From: Craterostigma plantagineum | Taxonomy: Eukaryota > Streptophyta > Magnoliopsida > Lamiales > Linderniaceae | Direction: 5' to 3' | Assembly (NCBI GenBank): GCA_027422505.1 | Contig: JAPQWV010000333.1 | Coordinates: forward strand, 614,001-678,000 | Length of the DNA stretch: 64,000 bases | Shown here: piece by piece, positions 1 to 16,239 of the stretch | How the letters are laid out: the number at the start of each line of letters is the position of its first letter | How positions within the stretch are numbered: position 1 is the first letter of the stretch | The notes under the pieces: generated by a model | What the model was told of the DNA's origin: nothing | The model's input: only the letters and a program-made list of their open reading frames with translations | Databases searched by the model: none | Position numbers and translations under genes: made by a program

Positions 1-283
1 AGATTATGAGTATAGCGTAGCAATTCCAAGCGGGGCACCAACTAAGACTAGTCAAATGTTAAGAAATTGCCCAATCCTAGTCGGTAATAGAGAATTACCT
101 GTAGACCTGATAGTCATCCCGATGGACGACTACGAGGTGATCCTCGGGATGGACTGGCTCTCGAAGTACGGAGCAGTGATAGACTGTAACCGTAAGGTGG
201 TTACGTTCAGTTTAGAAGGGGAGGAACCTTTAACCTTCAAGGGACAACGAAGAGGAGAGGCACTCCGAGGATATCAGCCTTAA
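1..283 (+). pseudogene. gag: gag-protease 3' end (Tekay copy 1, partial)
   Basis: C-terminal part of the gag-protease reading frame, open from the window edge to a TAA at 281-283. The segment matches the last 94 codons of the gag-protease ORF at 53113-54627 and contains the end of the aspartic protease domain ([13 protein letters not shown] region). The protease active site itself lies left of the window. As in copy 2, pol is not in the same frame: it continues one base back (-1), with an 88-base overlap of open frames before this stop. Confidence 0.85.
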
Positions 284-324
284 AAGCTCAGCGATTAGTC
301 AACTCAGGATACGAGGCATACCTG

Positions 325-3243
325 GTGTTCGCGCTGAAGGCAGAAGAGAATACCCCCACGAAACTCGAAGACGTAACCGTGATTAAGGAATTCTCCGACG
401 TATTCCCGGAGGACTTGCCGAGATTACCCCCAGACAGAGAAATTGAGTTCACGATTGACCTGGTGCCGGGAGCAGCACCAGTGTCCAAGGCTCCATATCG
501 CTTAGCGCCAACCGAATTAAAGGAATTGAAGGAACAAATAGATGAACTCCTACAGAAAGGATTCATTCAGACCAGCTTTTCTCCCTGGGGTGCGCCAGTC
601 CTGTTCGTACGAAAGAAGGATGGCTCGATGAGATTGTGTATAGACTACAGGGAGTTGAACAAGCTGACGATCAAGAACAAGTATCCACTACCCCGAATAG
701 ACGACCTCTTCGACCAATTACAAGGCGCCACAGTATTTTCTAAGATCGATTTGAGGTCGGGCTACCATCAACTGAAAATCCGCAAGGAGGACATTCCCAA
801 AACGGCGTTCAGTACCAGATACGGGCACTTCGAATTCCTAGTAATGCCCTTTGGACTGACGAACGCACCGGCGGCCTTCATGGACCTAATGAACCGGGTG
901 TTCGAAGCCTATCTAGACAAGTTCGTGATCGTGTTCATAGATGACATCCTCGTCTACTCCAAGACGAAGGAGGAGGACGAACAACACCTACGAGTAGTAC
1001 TCGGAGTATTAAGGGAAAAGCAGTTGTACGCCAAGTATAAGAAGTGTGAATTTTGGCTGGATCAAGTAGCGTTCTTGGGGCACATCGTCTCGGGAGCGGG
1101 AATCTCGGTGGACCCAAGCAAGATAGAAGCAATTAGTGACTGGCCGCAGCCGACTAACGTAACGGAAGTACGGAGCTTCCTAGGCTTAGCAGGCTACTAT
1201 AGGAAATTCATCAAGGATTTCTCTAGAATCGCCTCTACGCTGACAAGGTTGACTAAGAAGAACACGCCTTTTCTACGGAACGAGGAGTGCGAACGAAGCT
1301 TCCAAGAACTGAAAAAGCGGCTTACTACAGCCCCAGTACTAACGATACCCACGGGAACAGGAGGGTTCTCAGTGTATAGCGATACCTCGAAGAGCGGGTT
1401 GGGTGCGTACTGATGCAGAACGGTAACGTGGTGGCTTACGCCTCACGGCAACTAAAGGAGTATGAAAAGAACTACCCTACACACGACTTGGAGCTTGCGG
1501 CGGTAGTCTTCGCTCTCAAAATTTGGAGGCACTACTTGTATGGAGAAAGATGCGAAATCTACACCGATCACAAGAGTTTAAAGTATTTCTTCACCCAGAA
1601 GGAACTCAATATGAGACAAAGACGGTGGCTGGAATTGGTGAAAGACTATGATTGCGTAATCAACTACCACCCAGGGAAGGCGAACGTGGTAGCTGATGCT
1701 TTAAGCAGGAAATCAGTAAGCGTGGAACTTCAACGGCTCGACGTGGAAGTCGTACCATTGGGAGAAGTCGAGGTGAAGTTAGCAGCTCTGACTCTGCAAC
1801 CAACGCTACTGGAGCAGATAAAAAAGGCACAGGAAAACGACGAGTTTTACCTGAAAACCAAGGGAGCGCAGACTGAGCAGTCGACGACGGACTTCGCATT
1901 TCGGGACGACGGAAGCTTAAACTACAAGAGTAGATTGTACGTTCCGAACGACGCGGATCTTAGACGAGTCATAATGACGGAAGCACATACCACGCCGTAT
2001 TCGATACATCCAGGGGCTACGAAGCTATATAGGGATCTAAGGACTAACTACTGGTGGCCGGGAATGAAAAAGGACGTAGCAACGTTCGTGAGCCAATGCC
2101 TCACCTGCCAGCAAATTAAGGCAGAACATCAGCGGCCGGCTGGGACACTACAACCTTTACCAATCCCAGAGTGGAAATGGGACAATATAACGATGGATTT
2201 CGTGAGCGGATTGCCAAGGAATGCGAAAGGACACGACACAATCTGGGTAATCGTAGACCAACTTACGAAATCTGCCCATTTTCTGCCAATAAGTACTACG
2301 TTTACCATGGAACGCTATGCAGAATTGTACATCCAAGAGATAGTAAGACTCCATGGGACACCCTTAACGATAGTTTCAGACCGCGATTCACGGTTTCTAT
2401 CTAAATTCTGGACAAGTTTACAAAAGGCCATGGGGACAAAGTTGGCATTTAGTACAGCCTATCATCCGCAAACGGACGGTCAATCTGAGCGGACGATCCA
2501 AACGCTGGAAGATATGTTACGAGCCTGCGTACTTGATTTCAAAGGCAACTGGAGCAAGTACCTTCCACTTGTAGAATTCTCGTACAACAACAGTTACCAA
2601 GCTACAATGGAATGGCTCCGTATGAAGCCTTGTACGGACGGAAGTGCAGGTCCCCAGTGCATTGGGATGAAGTCGGTGAACGGGCGATGTTAGGCCCAGA
2701 TATGATACGGGAAATGACGGAAATTATCACGCTGATCCGAGAAAGAATGCGCACGGCGCAGAGTAGACAGAAGAGTTATGCGGATCGGAGACGTAGACCG
2801 CTAGAATTCGAGGTGAATGATTTGGTCTTTGTGAAAGTATCACCAATGAAAGGAGTTAAAAGGTTCGGAAAGAAAGGAAAACTGAGCCCGAGATACATCG
2901 GTCCCTTCAAGATAATAAGAGAGTTGGTGAAGTGGCATACCAACTAGAACTACCAGCATCGTTGTCGCAAGTACATGATGTATTCCATATTTCCACGTTG
3001 CGGAAGTATATCACCGACCCAAGCCACGTGTTGATAAACGACTCACTGCATCAACACTTGAAACCAGACCTGAGTTATGAAGAAATTCCCGTGGAGATAT
3101 TGATGCACGAGACGAAGAGGCTTAGGAACAAAGAGATTCCTCTAGTAAAAGTTCTGTGGCGGAACCAGTCAGTGGAGGAAGCCACATGGGAATGCGAGGA
3201 TGAGATGAAAGCCCGCTATCCTGAATTGTTCCGAACGGGCTGA
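325..3243 (+). pseudogene. pol: pol polyprotein with three frameshifts (Tekay copy 1)
   Basis: Reverse transcriptase ([10 protein letters not shown] catalytic box), RNase H ([17 protein letters not shown]), integrase with an HHCC zinc finger and DDE core, and a C-terminal chromodomain ([15 protein letters not shown]) are all recognisable. Compared with the uninterrupted copy at 54669-57590, one base is missing at about 1401 (G run), 2608 (T run) and 2917 (A run), splitting the frame into four pieces. The integrase zinc finger keeps both cysteines here (SQCLTC), unlike copy 2. One chromodomain arginine is a cysteine (ATWECED). All three breaks shorten a homopolymer, so they may be sequencing errors rather than true decay. 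Confidence 0.9.
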
Positions 3244-3265
3244 TTTCGGGGGCGAAATCCTCCTT

Positions 3266-3278
3266 AAGGGGGGGAGGA
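3266..3278 (+). promoter_or_regulatory. polypurine tract (Tekay copy 1)
   Basis: AAGGGGGGGAGGA lies directly before the TG of the 3' LTR, 22 bases after the pol stop. It would prime plus-strand DNA synthesis. An identical tract precedes the 3' LTR of copy 2. Confidence 0.85.
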
Positions 3279-4831
3279 TGTAGCACCCGGGTTCCCCGTA
3301 AGTCTTTCGGGCCAATAAATTAGCAAAATATGATTTGGTGCTCTACGTGCATTTATGCAATTTACGGACATTTGTATGATTTACGTGCATTAATGCGACT
3401 TATGTGCCTTAAGTGCTTGTGAGATCTAGATGTCTCGTGGAAATTTATTTGGGTCACCTGATACCCGAATTTATTATAATTTTGAAAATAGGTCATGAGT
3501 GGAAGTTGGGGTACAAACCTTAGATGGGCTAGAGTTGAGGAATTTGGCCCAATAAGACATAGGTGGGACAACTTTCCTTAATTTAGGGAGATATTTTCGT
3601 TACCCAAGCCTTAGCCAATTGAATCTCATTTAGAAAACAGTTTCAATCCACAAACCCTTAGCCAAATACCAACGAGATAACGCGCAAGAAAGGAGGAGCC
3701 GAGAGCCAAAGTCAAACAAGAGCACTTCAACTAGCCTAAGGTCTCGAGAATTGTAAGTAAATACCCTTCTTAAGCCTTTAATTTCATACCCTAGGTGTAG
3801 TTGGAGATCATTAATAGCATTAAGAGCAAGTAGTTGGAGAAGAAAATCGAAAACCCTAAATGCTATATAGAAGCTCGTGATAGGGTCCCGATTTACGTAA
3901 AATTTGTTCTAGGACGATTTTGAGCTAGCCTAAAACGTTTTTGGGTCGAGATATGTTCCACATAGCTTAAGAAATCTGGAAATAGGAACCTCATAGCAGT
4001 TTCGAACGATGAAGGTTTGAATGTTTCGATCGAAAGTTGAAAATTGAATTTTCAATGAGTTTCGATCCCCTCAACGTGCATAATGATCATTGGAATTGAA
4101 ATCGAACAAACCCTCAAATAGATCAAAATTTACTAACTGAAGAAGAGTTTCGACCGAAACAAATCTCGGCGAAACTCAACCCAAAACCCATGCAATTGAA
4201 TCAAATCGATCTCATACACATTGCAACGTCGGGCGAAGGTGGGATGATGCCATGCACACGTCATCACACGGCGAAACTTACATGGTTTCGACGAAAGTGA
4301 ATTTCCCATGCCAAGTTTCGATCGAAACTAAGGTGAGGTCATGATAATGAAATACCTCGGCGAAACTTCGGCAATTGGAAATCAATCGAGCGAAACCCTT
4401 ATCGATCGAAACCCTATGCATGGTTTCGATCGAAACTCTGATAACCTCATGATGACGTCAGAGAACGGCGAAACCCATTCGAAAGTGCATCCTATCGATC
4501 GAAAAGTGATCCTCAGATTTTAATTTGCATAGATCGAAAGTAGGAAATTGGACAAGAAATTGATCGAAACCAAGATGATGAAATATGACGTAAGACACGG
4601 CGAAACCCTGAATTGATCGAAAGTGGTTACTTCTCATGTATGATTCCAATTGAAATGGGATTTGATGTAAACAAGTTTCGATCGAAACTAGAAATTTATG
4701 TATATCAATGGGATAGATTTAATCGAGCGAAACTAGCAAACCAATGACTTTCGCCGAACTTATCATGTTAAGAATTCGATACTTAAACTTAGAAATTTAT
4801 TAAGGTCGATACTTTGGTGAAGTTGAGCTAA
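3279..4831 (+). repeat. truncated 3' LTR (Tekay family A)
   Basis: It begins TGTAGCACCC and matches the first half of the 3.0 kb LTRs at 49958 and 57626. It includes the conserved block with GTAAGT at about 3751 and an array of TTTCGNNCGAAA palindromes from about 4003 to 4770. The match ends at 4831, where LINE sequence begins. Many differences from copy 2 are one-base losses in short homopolymers. Confidence 0.9.
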
Positions 4832-6344
4832 CCCCGGGTCCTGATGGGTATAATAGCGGATGCTTCAAACATGCTTGGAGTGTTGTGGGAGAGCAAATCA
4901 CGGATGGTATCATGGAATTCTTTACCACAGACAAGTTGTATCCTAGATTGAACACACTGTTTTGTGTCTTATTCCTAAGATAGCCAACCCTGGCTCAGCT
5001 AATGAATTCAGACCTATTGCCTGCTGCAATACAATTTACAATGTATCTCCAAAATGCTATGTGCTCGAATCAAGCCACTCCTGCCCAAACTGATTCAGCC
5101 TAACCATAGTGCGTTTGCGGAAGGGCAATCTATTGTACATAATATACTTTTATGTCAAGACTTGCTTACAATGTACAATAGGAAGAACACTTCAGCTAGA
5201 GCGCTCATGAAAGTGGACATTAAGAAAGCGTATGAGTCACTGGATTGGGAATTCCTCAGAAAATGGCTTTGTATGCTGAATTTTCCTAAAGGTTTATATC
5301 ATGGATTGTGGAATGTGTCACAACTACTTCATACGGCATATCTTTCAATGGGACTCTGTCTGAGACTTTCCAGGCAGCTAGGGGGCTTCGTCAGGGGGAT
5401 CCATTATCTCCATTGCTATTTGTAATAGTTATGGAGTATCTTACCGACAACTACAGATCTCTGCTGCTGACCCGAGGTTCCGATTTCATCCGCATTGTAA
5501 GCAGATCAAGCTGGTCAATTTATGCTTTGCGGATGACTTGATGATTTTTTGCAAAGGTACATCTGGGGCAGTCAAGGTGATTACAGAAGAACTAGAGCAG
5601 TTTCACCTGGTTTCAGGTTTGGCGGCCAACAGACAGAAGTCCAATATCTTTGTTGCTGGTGTCCCCCATCACATAGGAAACAAATATGGGAGATTTCAGG
5701 ATTCCAGGCAGGAAGCTACCCTATGAAATATCTAGGAGTGCCAATTTCTCCCACAAAATGGAGCAGGGCCTCATGTCAAGCACTGGTGGAAAAGATCACC
5801 GGCAGAATTCATTGTTGGACTTCTAGAAATCTGTTCTATGCTGGGAGAGTCTGGCTGATCAATTCAATTCTCTTAGCAATCCACGGGTTCTAGGGATCAA
5901 TTATTGTCCTCCCAAAGCTGTCACCAAAGACATTGACAGAATCTATAAGGAATTCTTATCGGGGAAGAAAATGAATGGTAAATGTGTTCCCCTTGTTAGC
6001 TGAGAACAGGTCTGCTATCCGAAATCCAAAGGGGGTCTGAATATGCGTGACTGTGTAACATGGAACTTAGCTCTAGCTGGTAAACAAATATGGGATATAA
6101 ACTTGGATGTTGATTCATTATGGATAACGTGGATAAATGTCAGCTACTTGAAAGGAGTTAGTTTCTGGGATTATCAACCTATGGCTGATTCTAGTTGGCA
6201 CTGGAAGAAGTTGCGTAGATTATAGGAGAAATTTCGAGTTGGCTATATCGAGAGAACATGGAGGCCAGCAGGGGATGACAGTAAGCTCAGGCTACATATG
6301 GCTCAGAGGTGATCTGCCCAACTTCCAGCTTAGTAAGGCTATTA
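4832..6344 (+). pseudogene. LINE (non-LTR) reverse transcriptase fragment
   Basis: Translations in shifting frames give a plant L1-type reverse transcriptase: PGPDGYNSG near 4835, SAFAEGQSIVHNI near 5110, KVDIKKAYESLDW near 5215, GLRQGDPLSPLLF near 5385 (frame-shifted) and FADDL with the catalytic aspartates near 5530. The downstream part (MKYLGVPISPTKW, then WNLALAGKQ) is typical of the RT tail. Several stops and frameshifts show it is dead. The endonuclease domain is absent, because the fragment begins abruptly at the truncated LTR. The right end is cut by an LTR starting at 6345, and no poly-A tail is visible. Confidence 0.88.
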
Positions 6345-7910
6345 TGTAGGACCCGAGTCCTCGCAAACTAGGTCGGCCAATAAATTACGTTTATGGTCGA
6401 ATAATTTCGTGTTAATGAACGTACATGTTATATGTTTCCGTGATTTTACGACTTTTGTGCGCGTGATTTGTATGCTAATTTCGTGCAATTATGTGCCTAA
6501 GATTATGTGCTTACGATGACTCCTAAATTACGCAACGGATTACGGAAAAATATTAAGGGAAGGAATTAATGATAGTCAAAAGAGAGTTGGGCTAGGAATT
6601 TGATTATTTTGGGCTAGAACTTAACAATAGGCCCAAATTTGCAAGAAATCAACTTAGAAGACAATTTCCCTTAAAACAAGGAATCTCACGTTAACCTAGT
6701 CCATTCCTAACCATGCCTAGAAATAAAAATATCTAAAGCCCAGTTTTCAACCTCATAACCACACTTAGAAAGAAAGCAACGAAACTCCATTGAAGAAGGT
6801 ATGAATGAAGCATTTACTTATATATTTTGTTGTTAACTCTTGAATTAGGTTGTTAACTCAAATCTAGTATGTTTAGGAAGTTAATACCCTATTAAGAAGA
6901 GGGAGGAGAAGATCGAGGGCTGGCTTTGGAGAAGGTATAAAATCCTTGCTTATGTCCTTACATTTTCTTGGCTCGTGATTTGAAGATTCATAGTTTGCAT
7001 TTATCTTGCTTAGGGTGTTAGCACACGAAATCTGCCGAAATGGTGTCCTTTAGTTCATACAAGTTATAGATTTTTAGGAGTTTGACTAGGTTAAGGATAT
7101 GAAGGTAGTCTCGAGCAGTTGAACCTTTGTGTTTCGATCGAAGGTGAGAACGTCTAACTAAGTTTCGATCGAAAGTGGGCAATGGAATTAGGGTTTCGAG
7201 CAAATGTACATAGTAAATAGGCTTTCGATCGGAAGGGGCTAGAGAAATAGTTTCGGGCGAAACTGAAGGGTTTATACGATTTTGAATCTAATAATACCAA
7301 GTTCGATCGAAAGTAGGGAATTACTTCTTAGGGTTTCGGGCGACACCTAGACGTAACAATTTAAGTTTCGACCAAATCAAATTTTAAGATAGTAAATAGA
7401 GCAATTCATGAGTTTCGACCGAAACTAACCCTAACATGCTTGAATCGATCAAAACCCGATCTCAAGCCCATGCAATTGATCGAAAGTGATTTCTTCCTAA
7501 GCATGGTTTCGATCGAAACCTAGAATGACATCATGAGGACGAAAGAAAACGGCGAAACGCTATCCATACCACATTCCCATGCATGGTTTCGAGCGAAACG
7601 AAGGTGATGTCATGGTGATGAAAAGGCACGGCGAAACTCCCTCCCTATTACGTTCAATCGGGCGAAACTAACCCATGATAACTACCAATGAAATTAGGAT
7701 TGGATATAAATGAGTTTCGATCGAAACTAGCTAGCAAATAGGACTTTCAATCGAAATAAACTAGAGAAAGAGTTTCGGGCGAAACCTTGTGATGCTAAAT
7801 AACTTTCGCCGTGTAAAGAATCGATCGAAAGGGATGAAGGCATAATGTGGAAAATTGAATTAGACAATTTGGACGAAATCGAATCGAGCAAATAGGAGTT
7901 TAGACCGAGC
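6345..7910 (+). repeat. truncated LTR, Tekay-like family B
   Basis: It begins TGTAGGACCCGAGTCC and matches the 5' part of the complete solo LTR at 35213-38371 in order and content, including the AGGTCGGCCAATAAA start block and an array of TTTCGNNCGAAA palindromes from about 7128 to 7830. It ends near 7910, where a copia-type polypurine tract and LTR follow, so the right half is missing. The fragment sits in LINE sequence. The apparent short ORFs inside (7018-7203, 7727-7912 minus) are by-products of the repeat. Confidence 0.8.
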
Positions 7911-7924
7911 ACAAATGGGGAGAT

Positions 7925-8273
7925 TGTAGAGTATATATTTTAATTGTGCTTGATTTTATTAGTTGTCCTTGTAATTTGGGGCGTTTTGTATAGTGGTCCT
8001 TAGATTAGGACTAGTTTGATATTTATACCAAGTTTTTTTGGTATAAATACATGTAAACGAATGGTGCTGAATAGAGAAAGTTTTGGAAATTGATCCGAAA
8101 GGCTTGCAATTCAATTTCTAGAGAGAGAAACAATAGTAACTTTCTCACTGTACTCGAATTCTCTCTTGTTCTTCATTTGAGTTTTTCGATCGAATCTCAA
8201 TGTCAATCATTATCATCGAATTACTTAGAATTCATGCCTAGGATCATAGAGTTGTTAATCGTAGGACCTAACA
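7925..8273 (+). repeat. short copia-type LTR fragment
   Basis: The segment starts TGTAGAG and ends CCTAACA, has a TATAAATA box near 8040, and is directly preceded by the purine run AAATGGGGAGAT, as expected for a 3' LTR. At 349 bp it is in the usual range for small Ty1/copia LTRs. The five bases on either side (GAGAT, AACTC) do not match, so it is not a clean solo LTR; the internal part of the element appears lost. Ends are inferred from the TG...CA rule only. Confidence 0.55.
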
Positions 8274-8328
8274 AACTCTCTATCCAAATCATTGGTTTCC
8301 CGTTTTGTTCCCCGTTGTTGGCTTGTGG

Positions 8329-9007
8329 CTACCCCGACAGACCCGCTAACAGCCTCATCAGTTGCGGAACCTTATGCAACTCGTTAGTAGAAGAAAAATT
8401 ATCACGGTCTGATGGAATGCCTAATAAGTCGGCCCCATTTAAATCGGAAGTATTTCCTAATACATCATCTACGTCCTCAGCGTGCTCGCACGCAGCACGG
8501 TCCTCGCCGAATTTTTTTCCCATTCATTATATATGGCCACGATTTGTTGCGCATTGACTTAGCAGATGTGTCTTTTTATAAACGCGGCTATTATATAAAT
8601 GTTATGCCATATAAATAGATTTGTTATCATTTAGATACATACCTTCACACATTCATCCCAGCATTGATCTACGAACTCATATATCATCTTCGTCGAGTCG
8701 TTCCAACCAATTCCGATCATACTAAGCATGGTGGATAAGCAATGATAGCATTTTTTTTCCATTTTTGCAGCTGGAAGGTGATGTGTGGTAGCACGGTTCC
8801 AGGAAATGCACTCATCTTACATATTACTAAGATATTGAGATTGCCACCCTTGAATCCGTTCTCTTGTCTCCAACCACCAGCTACGATCTCTTTCATGGCA
8901 TTAATTAGTGTTGTTTTCTTCTTGTTGACTCCATCCACGCCGACTGCTTTTCTCCTTTGATGATTGTTGCAATATAATTTTCGTATTCGTTGGCCGTCCA
9001 TGGCCAC
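8329..9007 (-). pseudogene. PIF/Harbinger Myb/SANT-like DNA-binding protein (ORF1)
   Basis: Minus-strand translation gives a Myb/SANT-like domain as encoded by plant PIF/Harbinger transposons: MKEIVAGGWRQENGFKGG near 8870, then GIGWNDSTKMIYEFVDQCW near 8690 and SAKSMRNKSWPYI near 8550, followed by an acidic stretch (HAEDVDDVLGNTSDLN). Family members use this protein with the transposase to bind the element's ends. The reading frame is interrupted between 8717 and 8523, partly by what may be an intron (GTATG after 8650) and partly by frameshift. It lies downstream of the transposase on the same strand, so both belong to one decayed element. Confidence 0.75.
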
Positions 9008-9177
9008 CTATAGTTTTCTCAATAAAATAAAATCATTAGAGCAAAACAAATAATAGCATGGATGTTAATGTTAGAAGACGCGTGTAAGAAGCAGAAGCAC
9101 ATTGTATTCAATTAAACATAGTACAAAAAGCATTAAAACATGACAAGACACCAAGACATATCATTTAGTACAAGTCA

Positions 9178-10380
9178 TTAGCGCATCCTACTATTTCTCC
9201 ACTCACTAAACGCAGTGTTCACTAACATATTTCTCTTATCACTCCATTCTATTGATGCATTCAACGTGCTTATATTATTCGCATCGTCTATATCGCCGTT
9301 GACAATGTCAACATTATCCCCCATATATGCTTTGACTTCTCCCTCGAAAGGGTCTCCCGGCATCTCCTTACGAATGAAGTTGTGTAATATACAACATGCC
9401 ATCCCAATTCTATTGTGCGTGACAACTAGAAAGAGCGAAGACGATCTTAGTATGGCCCAACGTTTTTTCAATAAGCCAAAGCATCGTTCAATAACAGTTT
9501 TGGCCTTGCTATGGATCATGTTGAAGTACTCTTTTGGATTCTGCGATGCATTTCTACCTTGTCCGAAATCATCTTAATGATACCTTATTCCCCTAAACGG
9601 TGCCATAAAACTACATTCCTAAATCCACTATCACACAAGTAATAGTTCCCTGTAAATATAGGAAAAAACATTATTTTGTAAGGTTGGACATGCAGTCGAT
9701 GCATGTATTTTGGATGTGCTGCAAGAAAGTACCTTTTGGGATCTTAAGACCAAACCTTATAGAAATTGCATCTCTTAAAACTCTAGCATCTGCCGCTGAA
9801 CCTTCCCTACCACATAACACCTACATAAACATCATACTTGGATCACATGCACCGAGTACGTTGATCATGGCATCACCTTTTCGATTGCGATCCTAGGTTT
9901 GTCAGACTCAGGCACAATTACCTTAATATGAGTTCCATCTAATGCTCCAAGACAACCCTACTAAAGTTCTATTAGGATTGAAAAAATGAAAATAACATAA
10001 AGTTAATTCCAAAAACTAAAGAAGTGGAAAGAAATTACCTTAAAATGCTTCCATCGGGTTCTGTGTTGTCTTCAGCTATAGGCTCGGGTGACACGATTAG
10101 CAGATGATGCAATCTCAATACCGCATTTAGAACCTCGTGAAGTATTTAGAAATAGAGGCCGTTCTAAAGGTTTTCTGAACTACCCGATTTTTCGTATTGT
10201 GAGATACTATAATAAAAAACAGAGCCACTTACTCCTTCACTGAGGTAAATTTAGAATCCTTAAGATCAAAAACATTTTCTAAAAGAGACACGAGCGTAGC
10301 AAAAGTTTTCAATTCATTCTCAAATGATTCTGGCATGTTACGTCGGACATCGAGACTAACTCCCTAAGATGATCCATCTG
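9178..10380 (-). pseudogene. PIF/Harbinger DDE transposase (decayed)
   Basis: Read on the minus strand from 10380, the N-terminal region shows SDVTCQNHLRMN, then VALFFIIVSHNTKN, then a possible intron ending near 9960. The catalytic core follows: GCLGALDGTHIKV with the first Asp near 9940, VLGACDPSMMF and GREGSAADARVLRDAI near 9850-9780, YYLCDSGFRN near 9630 with the second Asp, and KAKTVIERCFGLLKKRWAIL with the Glu near 9490. ACCILHNFIRKEMPG closes the domain. Multiple stops and frame changes break the 10380-9520 part; only 9178-9519 is open. Terminal inverted repeats were not identified. Confidence 0.82.
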
Positions 10381-10400
10381 TTTCACTAGTTTTTCGATCA

Positions 10401-10885
10401 GGCTGTATTTAGTTGGAGCTCATTTCCGCTTTCGAAGATTTCTATTCTATAAACCCCTTAAATAGATGGATACTAAGAGCAAGATTAGTGTATTTTGATG
10501 AATAAATGTTTGTAAAATGACAAATTTTTCACTTCCCATGTCAGCATTCATGATAATTTTATAATTTGGTGAGATGAGGCTATTTCAGTCATTTCAATAT
10601 AATTATCTTCAATATAATTATCTGCGCTGATAAAATTAACTAGGCCAAGCCCTTGAGTTTATTTATCTTGGATTTACCGGATTATTATAGCAGGCTTTTA
10701 TTTGTAGCGGACCTTTGAGAAAAAAATAAAAGTATCAAGTGTACAAGATTTAACTAGACAAATACATTATTATCTGGGCTTCTCGTGAACTAAATGGAGC
10801 CCTAGGAAACTGAACATGGCCCAACTAGGATAAATGCCAACTATCATGCCTTATAGTTATAGATGGAATGGAACTGAACGCAGCC
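10401..10885. mobile_element. possible MITE with imperfect terminal inverted repeats
   Basis: GGCTGTATTTAGTTGGA at 10401 and the complement of TGGAACTGAACGCAGCC at 10885 form an imperfect inverted pair of about 17 bases around 450 bp of non-coding AT-rich DNA. This resembles non-autonomous DNA transposons (GGCTG...TTTGGTTG-type ends). No matching target duplication is visible, so the call is tentative. It lies between the transposase remnant and the BSK 3' end. Confidence 0.35.
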
Positions 10886-10983
10886 TATAAGATATGAAGG
10901 CCGCAAACATATATCACAAGTTTCAGTTCATTTCATATACATATATATATATTAATCTGTAGTGTTTTGCAAGCCTTCCCTAG

Positions 10984-10989
10984 TTTATT
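10984..10989 (-). promoter_or_regulatory. candidate polyadenylation signal of the BSK gene
   Basis: AATAAA on the minus strand, 206 bases past the BSK stop codon. The stretch 10886-11194 holds no gene and is best read as the BSK 3' untranslated region plus spacer. Confidence 0.45.
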
Positions 10990-11194
10990 AAACTAACGAG
11001 GCATACAAGAGTAAAACTTGGAGAGGCCAAACAGTCAAAGCAACGGCCATATGAACCAACCAACCAACCTAGTTCAGTTGTGTTGCATTCATTGCATTGA
11101 AAGTTCCGACAGTAACTACTTACCAACACAACAACAAACATTACAGAAGGTTTTTAGTCAACTCTTCAATTATTCAGACCAACTCTTTTTAGTT

Positions 11195-15374
<4,180 letters not shown>

Positions 15375-15522
15375 CTCTTAGATAGATAGCTGCCTTTCAC
15401 CACATTCACAGGCAGAGAAAGAGTGATTAGGTGTGTTCTCTGCTTTGTGATTCTGAGAAGAACAATGTCTCGATGGAGTTTAAAAGTTATGATGGGCTTT
15501 GATGAAAAACGCTAAAGATTCT

Positions 15523-15531
15523 GATATTTAT
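15523..15531 (-). promoter_or_regulatory. possible TATA element of the BSK gene
   Basis: Minus strand reads CATAAATATC about 150 bases before the BSK start codon, a plausible position for a TATA box with a 5' leader of roughly 100 bases. The evidence is position and composition only. Confidence 0.3.
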
Positions 15532-15664
15532 GAGGTCTGAATATGATTGAGGAGGAGAAGAGACTTTGGTGGGACTAGAAGAGTTTTCATGTGTTGTAGT
15601 TGTACTGAGCACAGCGTAAGGCAAGCGATATCATATCACATGAGAGGTCAATTATTGGCACGTG

Positions 15665-15678
15665 AAGAGAGAAAGAGA

Positions 15679-15712
<34 letters not shown>
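15665..15712. repeat. (GA)n/(CT)n microsatellite upstream of BSK
   Basis: A purine run of GA repeats about 290-340 bases upstream of the BSK start; on the coding strand of BSK it reads as a CT tract, a frequent feature of plant promoters. The rest of 15375-16239 holds no gene I can support: promoter DNA, then AT-rich spacer. Confidence 0.7.
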
Positions 15713-16239
15713 GAGTTTACAGTTCGAATTTATTATCACTTTTGCTTGGCGGACAGTGTGCTGCTTTTTTCCTCTGCGATTTGTGCGTCTTTTTGTGTGC
15801 TAAAAGTGACAATATGGGAAAAGGGAACACAGTTTGGGTTTTGCCTCTTGTATAATGGATATTATCATCCCGCACTTGTAATAATTAATTTATTTATTGG
15901 CAAATTTACACATAAATCCCTACACTCCAAACTATACAATAACTAACTTCACCTTCCAATTCATTTATCATTACACTCTCATTTCAAACAATTAAAACAC
16001 GTAGCTACCTAATGGACAATTTTAGCCTTGTAAAACTAAATATTACCAAAAATTACTTTGGTCAAGATCCCTTCTTCCAATTTCACTCGTTACAGAGAAA
16101 GCTTGAGAGTTTAATAGCGAGAACGAGACAACGAGATGACGAGCAAGCTTCACTTTCACACACATCTGTTCGACGAGAGAGAACGAGCAAGCTTCCATGA
16201 GCAAGCTCTCACCAGCGTTGGACGCATCAGGTGAATGAG

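Larger units (their letters stand above)
1..4831 (+). mobile_element. Tekay-type Ty3/gypsy retrotransposon, copy 1, partial
   Basis: This is the right part of a chromovirus-type LTR retrotransposon whose 5' LTR and most of gag lie outside the window. It aligns base for base with 54345-59190 of the complete copy at 49958-60623, so its type and order (protease end, RT, RNase H, integrase, chromodomain, polypurine tract, LTR) are clear. In the pol region I noticed about a dozen substitutions and three one-base deletions relative to copy 2, so it is a close relative. The 3' LTR stops at about 4831, where it abuts LINE sequence instead of continuing for another 1.4 kb. No target duplication can be seen. 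Confidence 0.93.

Noticed and set aside
3841..3870. AACCCTAAA words as interstitial telomere repeats
   Set aside because: Single isolated occurrences conserved at the same LTR position in families A and B; no tandem CCCTAAA run.
15547..15946. Plus-strand ORFs over the GA repeat
   Set aside because: Low-complexity Arg/Glu coding from the microsatellite in the BSK promoter.
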